Positions 50,701 through 57,648 of a DNA stretch of 64,000 bases are shown piece after piece. Position 1 is the stretch's first letter, and each line of letters opens with the position of its first letter. The position numbers and the translations under genes were made by a program. Location: NCBI GenBank assembly GCA_003344405.1, contig NOWV01000248.1:1-64000 (forward strand), written 5' to 3'. Under the pieces are notes generated by a model that searched no databases, was not told the origin of the DNA, and saw nothing but the letters and a program-made list of their open reading frames with translations. This stretch comes from Trichoplax sp. H2. Lineage: Eukaryota > Placozoa > Uniplacotomia > Trichoplacea.

Positions 50701-51869
50701 TTTGTATACTATCTAGATATTCTTCACGGACCTACTTGTGCTGTATGGTACCAGCATCGGTTAAGACTTGCTATCCCTTACGACGATACGATGGTCTATC
50801 GACTTGTGATGGTCTACTATCCCATTTTGTTCTGCAAGCCTATATTTGGCTGATTGGCTGTACCGCCTTTATTGGTAATATTGCTGTCTTTAGTATGCAT
50901 GTGAAGGAAACAAAATGCAAAAAAAACGGAGTTCCATCATTTTTAATCGCTAATTTAGCAGTTGCTGACTTTAGCGTGGCTAACTATATGTTAATTATTG
51001 CAATTAGCGATCGATTTTACAGTAATAATAAATTTGGAGTCAATTCTGAACAATGGCTACGAAGCATGCCATGTTTATTCGCCTGTTTTATATGTTGTGC
51101 AGCAAGCCTAATGTCTGTCTTTATGATGCTGATTATTAGTATTGATCGATTTATTTGCATCGTTTATCCGTTTTCTAAAAGAAAATTAACACTTAAATCT
51201 GCATTATTGTTGGTTATGGGCTTTTGGCTCTTTTCAATTACATTCGTTGGCGTTCCGGTTGTTTATAGCATTGGTGCTGATGGAGATAATCGATTGCATG
51301 GTTACAGTAGTATATGTATGTCTAGTAATGTTCTTAATCCATATTTTAAAATGTGGATTACAGCTTATGTATCTATTACTATTATCTGTTGGATTATTAC
51401 ATGTTTCCTGTACACTAAAATGCTAAATTCGATTCGTCAATCAAGTCAAAAAGTACGCAAAAGTGAGAATAGTAAAGATAAGCGTATAACTATACGTCTA
51501 TTCCTGATATTAATCACGGATTTGATCAGTTGGATTCCGTATTATATCATTTTCATGCAGGTTTTACATACATCAGAATCTGTAAACATATTAACACTGC
51601 AATTCGTCATCATATTTGCCTTACCAATCAATTCTGCAGTAAACCCCTGCTTATATACGTTATCCAGCCAAACAGTCATTAATTATGCTAACAGTATTAG
51701 CAGCTCTATGCGCAGTGCATATCAAATTGTTCGCAGTAGCTCTATATTGAGTAAAAGTGGGAAAACCAAAAGCCCATCTACGACTAGCATCAGAATGGAT
51801 CTAAATACATCGGAAAATCGATCACCATGGAGACATAGTACGGGAAGCAATCTATCGAGTGAAGTGTAG
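26690..51869 (+). CDS. Gene 2: giant LRR-containing GPCR (relaxin-receptor-like LGR), apparently complete
   Basis: Model: signal-peptide exon 26690-26765, N-cap exon 30114-30339, 45 LRR exons from 30451 to 49509, 7TM exon 50717-51869. Summed lengths give 4,758 nt, an exact multiple of three, about 1,585 residues, with every junction phase-consistent. By family knowledge it is a cell-surface receptor with an extracellular LRR solenoid, a Cys-rich hinge and a G-protein-coupled 7TM domain. The solenoid is several times longer than the roughly ten repeats of vertebrate relaxin receptors. Six solo LTRs or nested LTR clusters lie in its introns; none interrupts an exon. The tail ends in SSEV, a class I PDZ-ligand pattern. 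Use of every exon in one transcript is inferred; skipping any LRR exon would keep the frame. Confidence 0.85.
26855..27230 (+). repeat. Imperfect tandem duplication in first intron of gene 2
   Basis: Two degenerate copies of about 170-190 bp, roughly 26855-27010 and 27060-27230, share ATTCTGCAAACGCTATC, ATAACAAGC, TATTCTTTATGACCTAAAAG-like and CTAAGCAAGTAACA blocks. No coding pattern is present. Confidence 0.5.
29466..30016 (+). mobile_element. Solo LTR, family D, in gene 2 intron 1
   Basis: The 551-bp LTR begins TGTAATGTAACTTAG and ends TATATCACA, with a perfect duplication CCTGC (29461-29465 and 30017-30021). TATAAAAG near 29857 is followed about 105 bp later by AATAAAG. An inverted second copy lies at 62613-63180. 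The 62-codon reverse frame at 29681-29869 is inside the LTR and is not a gene. Confidence 0.92.
30114..30339 (+). CDS. Gene 2 exon 2: linker and Cys-rich LRR N-terminal cap
   Basis: Opens after AAATTAG in phase 1 and ends in phase 2 at a GTTAGT donor, matching the LRR exons that follow. It encodes about 30 residues of hydrophilic linker, then WCPISCSCSSK and later NLTCVGKNW, the Cys-x3-Cys-x-Cys...Cys layout of an LRRNT cap, then SSRLEYSKITNL, which leads into the first repeat. Two N-x-S/T sequons (NLT, NWS) fit an extracellular location. The LDLa module found at the N terminus of vertebrate relaxin receptors is not visible. Confidence 0.75.
30451..31317 (+). CDS. Gene 2 LRR exons 1-5
   Basis: Exons 30451-30522, 30708-30779, 30917-30985, 31097-31165, 31246-31317; lengths 72, 72, 69, 69, 72. 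Cores: VLSQANFYNVTEDKF, DIGKTNTEHIASTAF, YVKYNHLLSWGEAF, DISYNPGIQLKEIF, VSKDISLREISSKTF. The repeats are divergent but keep phase 2 and flanking consensus sites. Donors include GTGAGC (30780) and GTAGGT (30986). Confidence 0.8.
31383..31945 (-). mobile_element. Diverged LTR related to family A, in a gene 2 intron
   Basis: Begins TGTCACAAATCAGCTTCGCGACAA, sharing with family A (reverse) the blocks GATAACGTAAAA, GGGATTCAGTATCCCT and AAGAATTTAGACGC. The right half is strongly diverged and the end near GACGGTAGT is approximate. No clear target-site duplication. This looks older than the other A copies. Confidence 0.65.
32042..33103 (+). CDS. Gene 2 LRR exons 6-10
   Basis: Exons 32042-32113, 32334-32405, 32559-32630, 32778-32849, 33032-33103, all 72 nt. 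Cores: DISGNLIEKINYTTF, SLSYNEIQVISNKSF, NLKMNELTELSNYVF, YVAKNRIKTIQPDAF, DLSLNRLKNLSDRTF. They are close to the LRR consensus, with the GLKNL-type ending typical of this family. For the last exon an alternative acceptor (AACAG) 18 bp in would remove the first six residues in frame. Confidence 0.85.
33228..33567 (+). mobile_element. Solo LTR, family I, in a gene 2 intron
   Basis: The 340-bp LTR begins TGTGATAGAT and ends ATCTATCAACCTCA, with a perfect duplication CAACA (33223-33227 and 33568-33572). TATATAAG lies near 33418 and AATAAA near 33516. The ends form an inverted repeat (TGATAGAT...ATCTATCA). This is the only copy of the family in the window. Confidence 0.85.
33678..37698 (+). CDS. 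Gene 2 LRR exons 11-22
   Basis: Exons 33678-33749, 34936-35007, 35069-35158 (90 nt), 35287-35358, 35684-35755, 35872-35943, 36058-36129, 36218-36289, 36486-36557, 37037-37108, 37484-37555, 37633-37698 (66 nt). Cores include DMSSNKLKIIEKDAF (34936), DLSRNMIRDIEARAF (35287), DLSFNDIETLLNDTF (35684), DFSDNNINKVPHGLF (36058) and SLETNSIHHIAPAAF (37484). Donors at 35756 and 36130 are GTATGA and at 35159 GTACGT. The 1.2-kb intron 33750-34935 holds no further exon that I can support. The repeat at 36486 opens with three Gly codons (NGGGCSLSRPL), unusual for an LRR strand. Confidence 0.82.
38003..38517 (-). mobile_element. Solo LTR, family B, in a gene 2 intron
   Basis: The 515-bp LTR reads CGTCACAAAACAGC at the left (first base changed from TG) and GACTGTCACA at the right. 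The flanks GTTAT and GTAAT match at 4 of 5 bases. A reverse-strand AATAAAG lies in the U3/R region. It is homologous to 42344-42979 and to the fragments at 376-511 and 53664-53798. Confidence 0.8.
38702..39602 (+). CDS. Gene 2 LRR exons 23-26
   Basis: Exons 38702-38770 (69 nt), 39072-39137 (66), 39310-39381 (72), 39522-39602 (81). Cores: TLSNNKFTEINFKQF, DLSWNYITHIRNFVF, DISANRLDSNSVLNL, VLSQNQIKIISDSYF. The last repeat is lengthened by three residues (HHLGTLSRLTTM) and uses a GTAGGT donor. Confidence 0.8.
40522..41250 (-). mobile_element. Solo LTR, family C, in a gene 2 intron
   Basis: Second copy of the 6485-7189 LTR: TGACACAACTATC on the left, TTCCGTAACA on the right, with flanks AGATC and ATATC matching 4 of 5 bases. 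The two copies share long blocks such as GATTGTAACTTAGTC but have diverged by substitutions and small indels. Same orientation as the first copy. Confidence 0.85.
41684..41960 (+). CDS. Gene 2 LRR exons 27-28
   Basis: Exons 41684-41752 (69 nt, FLDHNWMQRIAKGAF, donor GTTAGT) and 41895-41960 (66 nt, HLSHNNLIHIDFL, donor GTAAGT). They lie between the family C LTR and a nested LTR cluster, so this pair is isolated from its neighbours by more than 1 kb on each side. Confidence 0.78.
42073..43313 (+). mobile_element. Solo LTR, family F, split by a nested LTR
   Basis: Outer LTR of about 600 bp (42073-42343 plus 42985-43313). It begins TGTTACGGAGCCATGCTCCG (hairpin CGGAGC-CAT-GCTCCG) and ends TGTTACAAAGGAGATTTGTAACA's perfect 9-bp-stem hairpin (43291-43313). 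A perfect duplication GTATA flanks it (42068-42072 and 43314-43318). ACTATAAAAAAAG near 43031 and AATAAAG near 43155 act as TATA and polyadenylation signals. Confidence 0.85.
42344..42979 (-). mobile_element. Family B LTR nested inside family F LTR
   Basis: Left end TATCACAAAACAGC, right end CACTGTCACAACA. Both flanks read TGTAAGT (42337-42343 and 42978-42984), with TAAGT immediately abutting, consistent with a target-site duplication although the terminal bases are no longer TG/CA. The 91-codon reverse frame 42611-42886 is inside the LTR and not a gene. The flanking GTAAGT is LTR sequence, not an LRR splice donor. Confidence 0.82.
43456..46132 (+). CDS. Gene 2 LRR exons 29-38
   Basis: Exons 43456-43527, 43664-43735, 43898-43969, 44153-44224, 44311-44382, 44689-44760, 44837-44911 (75 nt), 45156-45227, 45689-45763 (75), 46058-46132 (75). 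Cores include YLNHNRIEKLFRKN, DLCRNKINQVEANLF, NLSSNHLMQLPTGIF (43898, near canonical), YLQDNIIEHINIDTF, YLDNNRLISSSAKIF and NISGNQLTKFPDGIE. Donors vary: GTGAGT at 43528, 44383 and 46133; GTATGT at 44761; GTAAAT at 44912. The intron after 44382 contains a degenerate tandem repeat. Confidence 0.83.
44383..44688 (+). repeat. Degenerate tandem repeat filling one gene 2 intron
   Basis: Three imperfect units of about 100 bp (starting near 44380, 44485 and 44585) each begin GAATTGTGAGTATGATA-like and end AAGCTAAGAATATTTAT-like. The unit includes the exon's own end and donor, so the intron carries two extra degraded donor copies (TTGTGAAT and TTTTGAGT). Confidence 0.7.
46198..46928 (-). mobile_element. 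Putative diverged LTR in a gene 2 intron
   Basis: Starts TGTTAACTATAGC and ends near TTACTGGCA. It contains TTTATTGTCGGCGAA, the reverse complement of a block at 21290-21310. No reliable target-site duplication. Ends are approximate and the call rests on weak similarity to 20841-21467. Confidence 0.3.
47170..49509 (+). CDS. Gene 2 LRR exons 39-45
   Basis: Exons 47170-47289 (120 nt), 47518-47589, 47693-47770 (78), 48462-48533, 48647-48721 (75), 49271-49342, 49438-49509. Cores: NFSDTGISVEEIENN, DFSKLKWIKIPKVI, YLSHNNLQRVDISNIF, DLSYNKLNSLTNIQ, DVSYNNLSDICSISW, YLDRNNINTLKETCF, SLKENSIPYVAKETF. The 120-nt exon starts like an LRR but adds two Cys residues (DCQNM...NSCDF). The last exon splices in phase to the 7TM exon at 50717. 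The final two exons and their surroundings have decayed duplicates at 60535-61549. Confidence 0.82.
49581..49640 (+). pseudogene. LRR-like exon with in-frame stop
   Basis: After a CTTAAG (or CATAG) acceptor the phase-correct frame reads FEKNRLSNIAIDGTLLFH, then TAA at about 49638-49640, before any usual donor. It has the right first half of a repeat but no GTAAGT-type donor. It is either a decayed exon that must be skipped or a terminal exon producing a secreted ectodomain. I favour decay. Confidence 0.45.
50717..51869 (+). CDS. Gene 2 final exon: hinge plus 7TM rhodopsin-like domain
   Basis: Begins after TATCTAG in phase 2; the TTG at 50736 is internal. Numbering from that Leu: hinge CCMVPASVKTC with YDGLSTC, GN at 48-49 in TM1, LAVAD at 75-79 in TM2, Cys113 and Cys194 for the TM3-ECL2 disulfide, DRF at 137-139, TDLISWIPYY in TM6 and NPCLY at 303-307 in TM7. 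The tail of about 65 residues is Ser/Thr-rich (phosphorylation-prone by family habit) and ends NLSSEV. The 7TM core is very close to that at 58241-59249 and more distant from that of gene 1. Confidence 0.93.
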
Positions 51870-53475
51870 TTTAAATAAGATCAGTTACTACCAATATTGG
51901 CTTTATTATCTACCAATGATTATGATTAGGATATTAGTTCATTGTGTTTGAGTAGAAATAATCAGGCCAATCGAGCATTTAGAATTAATTGCCGTTATAT
52001 TAGTACTTTAGGCTAAGGCAATAATCGTCGCTGGAGATCGAAAATTTCTCGCAAACACTAGTATGCATCAACTCCTTTAATCATTTTTCAGTATTTTACA
52101 AGTATAATTTAACACCTTTAACCTCTGTGATCTTAAGCCACACACATACATATATACATTTTAATGATTTAAAATTAGAAAATTAGGGCTACGTAGAAAT
52201 GTAGCTAATTTCGATAGCTCAACACTACAAATTTTCAGCCATCATGTGTTATTAGCTTAAATACTGTAATCCATCCGAACAGTTCAATACGCGTACCGAA
52301 GGCTACACACAATTTAATCACTGGTCTAAAAACTTAACTTCCTTATTAATTATATACTCTTACGTACTGCAAATTACAGTAATTTATTGCTGATACAGTT
52401 ATAACTTTGAGATAAAGTAGTTTTAGCTATCTTTGATAGTATCAAAATTGGCTTTTAAGTATTACATATAGAATTGTTGTATTTACGACAGTGCTATATA
52501 GTATTAGTAGATGCTTAGTTTCGCATTACTCAAAAATAATTAATGCTTGCACTATTCTTATGATGATATTTTAATTGCTGTGGATTAAATGGAAGTTAAT
52601 AATTTGCGACTGCTTTTATTTCTTTTACGACTTCTTTTAAAGGCATATATTCTGAGTTGATTTAAATATAAATTGCTATCAATAGTGTATTACTTACACA
52701 ATAACTTTATATGCATTTCCGAATTTAAGTTAGTTAGACGGTGTAACTTCCATATATGCGTAAGAATTTAATCAGTACGTTATTAATTGGAGTGCATTCT
52801 GTATTTTAGAATTTATTTAATAGAATTGAATTTCTGCTTTAATTTGTGCTGTTATGTTATGAATATTCTTCCGTAATAGTTTTATCGTAATTCATGTATT
52901 TCATCATAAATTTAATGCAAAATTAAATTTCTTTACTTAACGTAATTTGTTCTGGCTATGACCAGGAATCTAATAAAGGCATTGAAGTAGGTGAATATAG
53001 AATAATGTAATAAGTGAATTTGAATTTTTTAAGGCCTATTGTATATTACCAGCCTCAATTTGTGGAAACTAGCAACTCGGGTTGAGAAAGTAATTTCCAC
53101 TCTTTTATTGCTACTACCAACTATTCGAAAATAGTATATACCGTAATACGATTAAAGGATCTTCTGTACTGCAAATATCTTCTGCAGTCAGATTCCTAAT
53201 CGATAGTTCTAGATAAAAGTTAATGGCTTCCATAATCTTGGCTGTCTAGGTAATATATTCGAATAAATGGTTAGCGTCCTGAAGCTGTTCGTTTTACTTA
53301 CCTTTTGTTAAAATTGGGTGTTAGCAATTGGTTATTGGAACTAAGCTCATCCAATTAACCTACTGAAACTGTCCCTTGTCTTCTGTACCAAAGGATAACC
53401 TCAATACCTATTGAATATGTCTCGAATTTGTAAGTTCTGCTTCGCAGATTTACTGCATATTTTAACTGATCAAAC
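51870..53475. other. Intergenic sequence 3' of gene 2
   Basis: 1.6 kb of AT-rich sequence without recognised genes or repeats. I found no AATAAA within the first few hundred bases after the stop, so the 3' end of gene 2 cannot be placed. A short LRR-like tail at 53400-53436 before GTAAGT is too brief to call an exon. Confidence 0.5.
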
Positions 53476-53664
53476 ATCAATTTGCAATAGAGAAAGAATT
53501 TACCTCATCGTCAATGATATGAAGGTTTCAGCTACTTTCGAGCTATGTCATTACTTAGCTACGATACTTCGCACTCACTAACACTTCGTTTAATAAGCTA
53601 CGGACATGACAAGTTTAAATTATCTTCACGTATCCATTAATTTTCAAAAACATCATTAATCATT
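53476..53664 (+). repeat. 189-bp copy left of assembly gap
   Basis: Nearly identical to 53819-54007 (I count two substitutions, in ACTCACTAAC/ACTCGCTAAC and TTTAATAAGC/TTTAACAAGC). It ends exactly where a family B LTR begins. The placement suggests the two copies are alleles of one locus separated artificially. Confidence 0.8.
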
Positions 53665-53798
53665 GTTACAGTGTTATACACTGTATTACAGTAGAAATAT
53701 CAATGTTAGGATAATTCTATTAGACTATCCTTGTTTAGTTAACTTCTAATTTGGATATACTGTATTTTAATATAGCACTGACTTTTTATGACAGTGAC
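53664..53798 (+). mobile_element. Family B LTR, truncated by assembly gap
   Basis: Starts TGTTACAGTG right after the 189-bp segment and matches the U3 end of family B in reverse relative to 42344-42979, including GTTAACTTCTAATTTGGATA. It runs into the 20-N gap. Confidence 0.8.
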
Positions 53799-53818
53799 NN
53801 NNNNNNNNNNNNNNNNNN
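53799..53818. other. Assembly gap (20 N)
   Basis: Twenty undetermined bases. Flanking duplication and a truncated LTR indicate the true missing sequence is probably larger and is retroelement-derived. Confidence 0.98.
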
Positions 53819-54007
53819 ATCAATTTGCAATAGAGAAAGAATTTACCTCATCGTCAATGATATGAAGGTTTCAGCTACTTTCGAGCTATGTCATTACTTA
53901 GCTACGATACTTCGCACTCGCTAACACTTCGTTTAACAAGCTACGGACATGACAAGTTTAAATTATCTTCACGTATCCATTAATTTTCAAAAACATCATT
54001 AATCATT
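53819..54007 (+). repeat. 189-bp copy right of assembly gap
   Basis: Counterpart of 53476-53664, starting abruptly after the gap. Beyond position 54007 the sequence continues without the LTR, reading AATCATTTATTC, as expected for an insertion-free allele. Confidence 0.8.
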
Positions 54008-54252
54008 TATTCAAGTCTCCAATCTCAACCCATAATTTGCAACACTAATAAAAGGGTTTTCACTAGTAACCTAAGAGTTGTAATTAAAACGTTCTTGATT
54101 ATATTTTAAAACGAAAAAGATATAATACTTTTTGATCAAGCAGCCGTAACAAGACTAATAACAATTACCAAATACGGAATGAATATAAAGCCATGGCTGT
54201 AGACTATTTACAATGGATAAGAAGTTAACAGGCAGTTTATTATCTAATTTGG

Positions 54253-54525
54253 ATATTACGAAGTAACTTTTGCTCAGCTGTCGTAACGTTGGTTTAATAT
54301 AATAATTTATCTAGGAAAGAATTTACATACCGTTATCTATGACGCTGTACATAATTTTAATAGATAACTACATACTTGAATAATATTATCTATAAACTGA
54401 TAATGATAAATCTTCATGTAGATATAAATTGACTGACTTTTTCAATAAAGTTTGAGTGCAGTTTTGGCAAGAGAGACTAGTATCGTTTTACTGTTTCTCC
54501 TGATGATGGCAGATCGTCAGTAGAT
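54253..54525 (+). mobile_element. Short LTR-like repeat, family E
   Basis: Forward copy of the 18598-18916 repeat. It contains AATAAAG near 54443 and ends in the hairpin-forming CTGATGATGGCAGATCGTCAG. It shares its first 190 bp with 20651-20840. No clear target-site duplication. Confidence 0.5.
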
Positions 54526-54661
54526 AGAGTCTTACTGTAGGTTAATGTAAGGGAAGACGAATCTAGCAGAAGACTTAGAGCTACTTATCATAGCTTTTAA
54601 CTATGCCGATTTACAAATTTCGATTTGTAAACTGGAATATTAAATAAATTAGATAAGTAAT

Positions 54662-55046
54662 TGTTACGGTATGTACTATCGGGAAGAGTTAAATGACTAA
54701 GTTTAGCGAATCAGCATTCAGTCGTAACTGTAATTATGATTAATACTAGAATATAGATGTATTACGATGACTTTGTGAATCGACATACTGTGGTCCGATT
54801 ACGTAAAATCAGTCAGTAAATGTCCATATCGATAATAATTGTTGTGTAATGATTCATTAATGCTAGCTACTGCTAAAAGCTATTAAGGCTTGGCAGATCA
54901 TTGAATAAAGTTAGTTCTCTAGTTTTGTAGTGTAGAAGCAGAGGCGTCTAAGTTCTTTTAAGTAACTAAGGGATACTGAATCCAGGGAACTTTAGAAATT
55001 TCGAGATTTTTTTACGTAAACCTTGTCGCAAAACTGGTTTGTGATG
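54662..55046 (+). mobile_element. Diverged LTR, family A
   Basis: Begins TGTTACGGTATG and ends GGTTTGTGATG, with flanks GTAAT and GTAAC (4 of 5). It shares AGAGGCGTCTAA, GGGATACTGAATCC and TTTTTTTACGT with the young A copies and keeps GAATAAAG, but its upper half is heavily diverged. An old copy. Confidence 0.72.
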
Positions 55047-56192
55047 GTAACCTGCTTCGTTAATTGATGAAGCAAAAACAATCGTGATGACTACTTTGCC
55101 ATATTATTAAGAGTTCAGTTAAAACACTGATTCTCCAAAGTAAAAACTTCCAACTTTTATAAATCTTAAGTCTCATTACTGTTAATTTCGACATATGTCA
55201 GGTTGGTTTCAGAAGCATTTTAAGAGTAATATTCGCACTTGAGTCATGAAGGTATGAAACAGTTAAGACGACTGGCTAAATTCTATTAAAGATTTTCGAT
55301 TACATAACAAAACTTTAAAGTATAAGAGAGCATACTTCGTTTCAATAGTCGAATATTAGAATATTATTATAGACCAATACATGTGTTTACAGTTATATGA
55401 GGATATAATTAGCATTGTTAACCTAAAGACATTAAGTTAGTATGTATTGCTATGATAAATGTAACTACATATTAGATACTACAGGCATTAATAATTCTTG
55501 ATTTAGAGAAGAAGTAAGGCGAAATTATAATTCTTCACGAGCATATATTTACGTATTTATCAATTTCATGCAGCATAAATTAAGGCTTGTATAATCGATA
55601 ATAACTTATTATATGCAGATTGTATTCTATGCTATAAGAACTCTTTAAGAAGTAAAGCCAGTTCTACGATTTTTGAGTCCAAATAATTTTTGTGATACCA
55701 GATAGCGACTTCTGCGTAATAATCACTCAGTATGACTCAAGAATATGTTGAAGCCTTGTCAGGGCAAATTGATGAGAAATTACTAAAAATTCAATCAAAA
55801 TCTGTAAAATGAATCAATTCCGCGTAGGTGTTTATAATTTGAAGAATACGGTAAGGAAGGAATTTATTATTTATAAGGTTATGGTGCAATAAATAATGAT
55901 ATAATAAGAAATTCTTTAAGACTTATTTGCAAACAAAACATGACTGCATCAAGCTACTATTAAACTTTAGGTAAGTGATTACTTGGACGTGATTTTCGAT
56001 TCAAGTATCATTTTATAATATTCAATATTATAAGCAAAAATATCTAATTGCAACTTTAAAGAATTAAATTATTGAGAACTTGCTTATTATCAATGACCTC
56101 CAATTAAATATGCTGTTCAATAAGGTAAACGAGTGATCGAAAAAATTAAGTTTTAGTCGGTCCCTCGAGAGCTCAAATTTTTTTCCTTTGCG
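55047..56192. other. Intergenic sequence downstream of gag remnant (reverse orientation)
   Basis: If the gag remnant belonged to a full element, protease and polymerase genes would lie here on the reverse strand. I see no such coding pattern, only AT-rich sequence. Confidence 0.5.
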
Positions 56193-56681
56193 TCATCTAT
56201 TAGATTTCAGTTTAAATACGGTATTACAGGGGCAGTTTGCAAAATGACCGACTTTGCATACGGTCACGTTCATATATACTAGCAGATTATATAACTTTTG
56301 GTATTTAAAATATTTAGCTGACTTGTGACTATGCCGTCGCAATTTGACTTTCTGCAGATACATGTTACTTAATAAAGAGTAATTTTTAGCCCAAGACCAT
56401 TTCTGATATTGGATACCCATAATTATTGTGTCCTCTGTAGCTTTATCGCTAGCAGCTAACCAGCTTTTTAAATAATGCATTTTTTTCATGGCATATTCTG
56501 GATAGGATTGCCCTTCCTTTTTTCTTAATCCAAAGAATTTCTTCGCATATGTATCAGGAGAAATTATATATGCTTGAAGTAAGGTTTCTTTAACAAACTC
56601 GAAATCTTCTTGTTCATTAAGAGTTAAATCTCTGTAGGCTTCAAGCGCTGGACCAATTAATACGGGCCCCCACACGTGCAC
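56193..56681 (-). pseudogene. Retroelement gag remnant, capsid-like part
   Basis: The open frame of 162 codons carries a region like the capsid domain of LTR-retrotransposon Gag (LTLNEQEDFEFVKETLLQAY, TYAKKFFGLRKKEGQSYPEY), and ends with a damaged zinc-knuckle relic (VCKVGHFANCPC, lacking the first metal-binding spacing). It is separated from the upstream half (56706-57131) by stops or a frame change at 56682-56705. No protease or polymerase follows, so the element is dead. The family is most like Gypsy-type by domain look, which is inference. Confidence 0.7.
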
Positions 56682-56705
56682 CCCACTCTTCTTTTGGCCA
56701 TCGAT

Positions 56706-57131
56706 TTACCGTTGCCGTTTTCTCAAAAATGGCAAGCCAGGCATCAAGCTCCTCGTCCTCTGTGAGCCTTGGTACCTTAATTTCTTTCGGCCTCCGATGA
56801 CCTTGGTTCTATGCCAAATACTGCTGCGTGACGACCAATTGTCTAAGGAGTTCCTCGAGGGTTCGTCTTTCTCTAAGCGACCCTTCTGGTTCATGTGAAT
56901 CAGATTGAGGAATTTCTCCTCCGACAGCCCCTTCGGCGTCTTCTTGTTCCTTTTTGCGATTTTCCTAATCAATATTGCTGGTTTAGAGTTTCCAACATTA
57001 ATTCCTAAACGTTTCGCAACTGTCTTCAATTCATCAACTGATAGGTTTTCAAATTCTTCGAACCTTCTATCTTCCTCATCAGTATTTGCATGAATTGTAC
57101 TGGAGCGTGGCGTAGCTTCAGTCATCTTCAA
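56706..57131 (-). pseudogene. Retroelement gag remnant, N-terminal part with SAP-like motif
   Basis: The 141-codon frame starts about 70 bp inside the primer binding site, as expected for gag. Residues about 28-62 (LSVDELKTVAKRLGI, then NSKPAILIRKIAKR) resemble a SAP helix-extension-helix DNA-binding motif. The C-terminal third becomes basic and low in similarity, probably from a frameshift just before the next gag piece. A shadow frame on the + strand (56905-57093) is not real. Confidence 0.65.
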
Positions 57132-57202
57132 ATTGTTCTTTTTCGAACGTCAACTTTTGTAATTTCTCTTTCATAAAGTTTTCTTCTAGGCACTGGGTTT
57201 TC

Positions 57203-57225
57203 TTCGAATCCCACCGCTGCCACCA
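57203..57225 (-). promoter_or_regulatory. Primer binding site for tRNA-Leu
   Basis: On the - strand this is TGGTGGCAGCGGTGGGA followed by TTCGAA, the complement of a eukaryotic tRNA-Leu 3' end (T-loop TTCGAATCCCAC, acceptor CGCTGCCA, CCA). It lies two bases from the LTR end (57228), the standard position for initiating minus-strand synthesis. Confidence 0.85.
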
Positions 57226-57227
57226 AT

Positions 57228-57648
57228 TGTCACAAACCGGAATTGTTTGTGGTAAGGAAACGCAAGATAAAAGTCCTTAAGCAAGCTTATGACTTAAACG
57301 CCCTTCTATTTTACGTAAAGACGACTTACGAACTGGAGAACTACAACAACTAGAGCCTTTTGCGCAGCGCACTTACTTTTATAAGGCTCGATGATAATCG
57401 AACATAACAATAACAAAAATAACTTCGATACCTCATTACACATGATTACGACTAAGAGATAGCATGAGATTATTCTATTAAATCGTAGTAATCATTATTA
57501 CATATTACCGATACTGTCAAACAATCCATTTAACATAACATGGTCATATATCGACAATAATTAGTAAACAACATCAAGTTATCATCAGTTCTACCATATT
57601 AGCTAAGATTACGTAAATCTATTCAAATGGTGAGATAACACCGTAACA
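57228..57648 (-). mobile_element. LTR of the gag-bearing element, family H
   Basis: About 421 bp. The left end TGTCACAAACCGG abuts the primer binding site, so this is the 5' LTR in reverse orientation; the right end is near CCGTAACA. A reverse-strand CTTATAAAAG TATA box lies near 57380-57390. The U5 end contains the hairpin CACAAAC-CGGAATT-GTTTGTG. No matching 3' LTR was found to the left within the window. Confidence 0.75.

Noticed and set aside
53400-53436. LRR exon fragment ITSIPIEYVSNL before GTAAGT upstream of the third 7TM exon
   Set aside because: Only the second half of a repeat is open, with no good acceptor at the right distance. Probably chance or a remnant too short to call.
57203-57225. 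tRNA gene
   Set aside because: Only the 3' end of a tRNA-Leu is matched, adjacent to an LTR; this is a primer binding site, not a gene.
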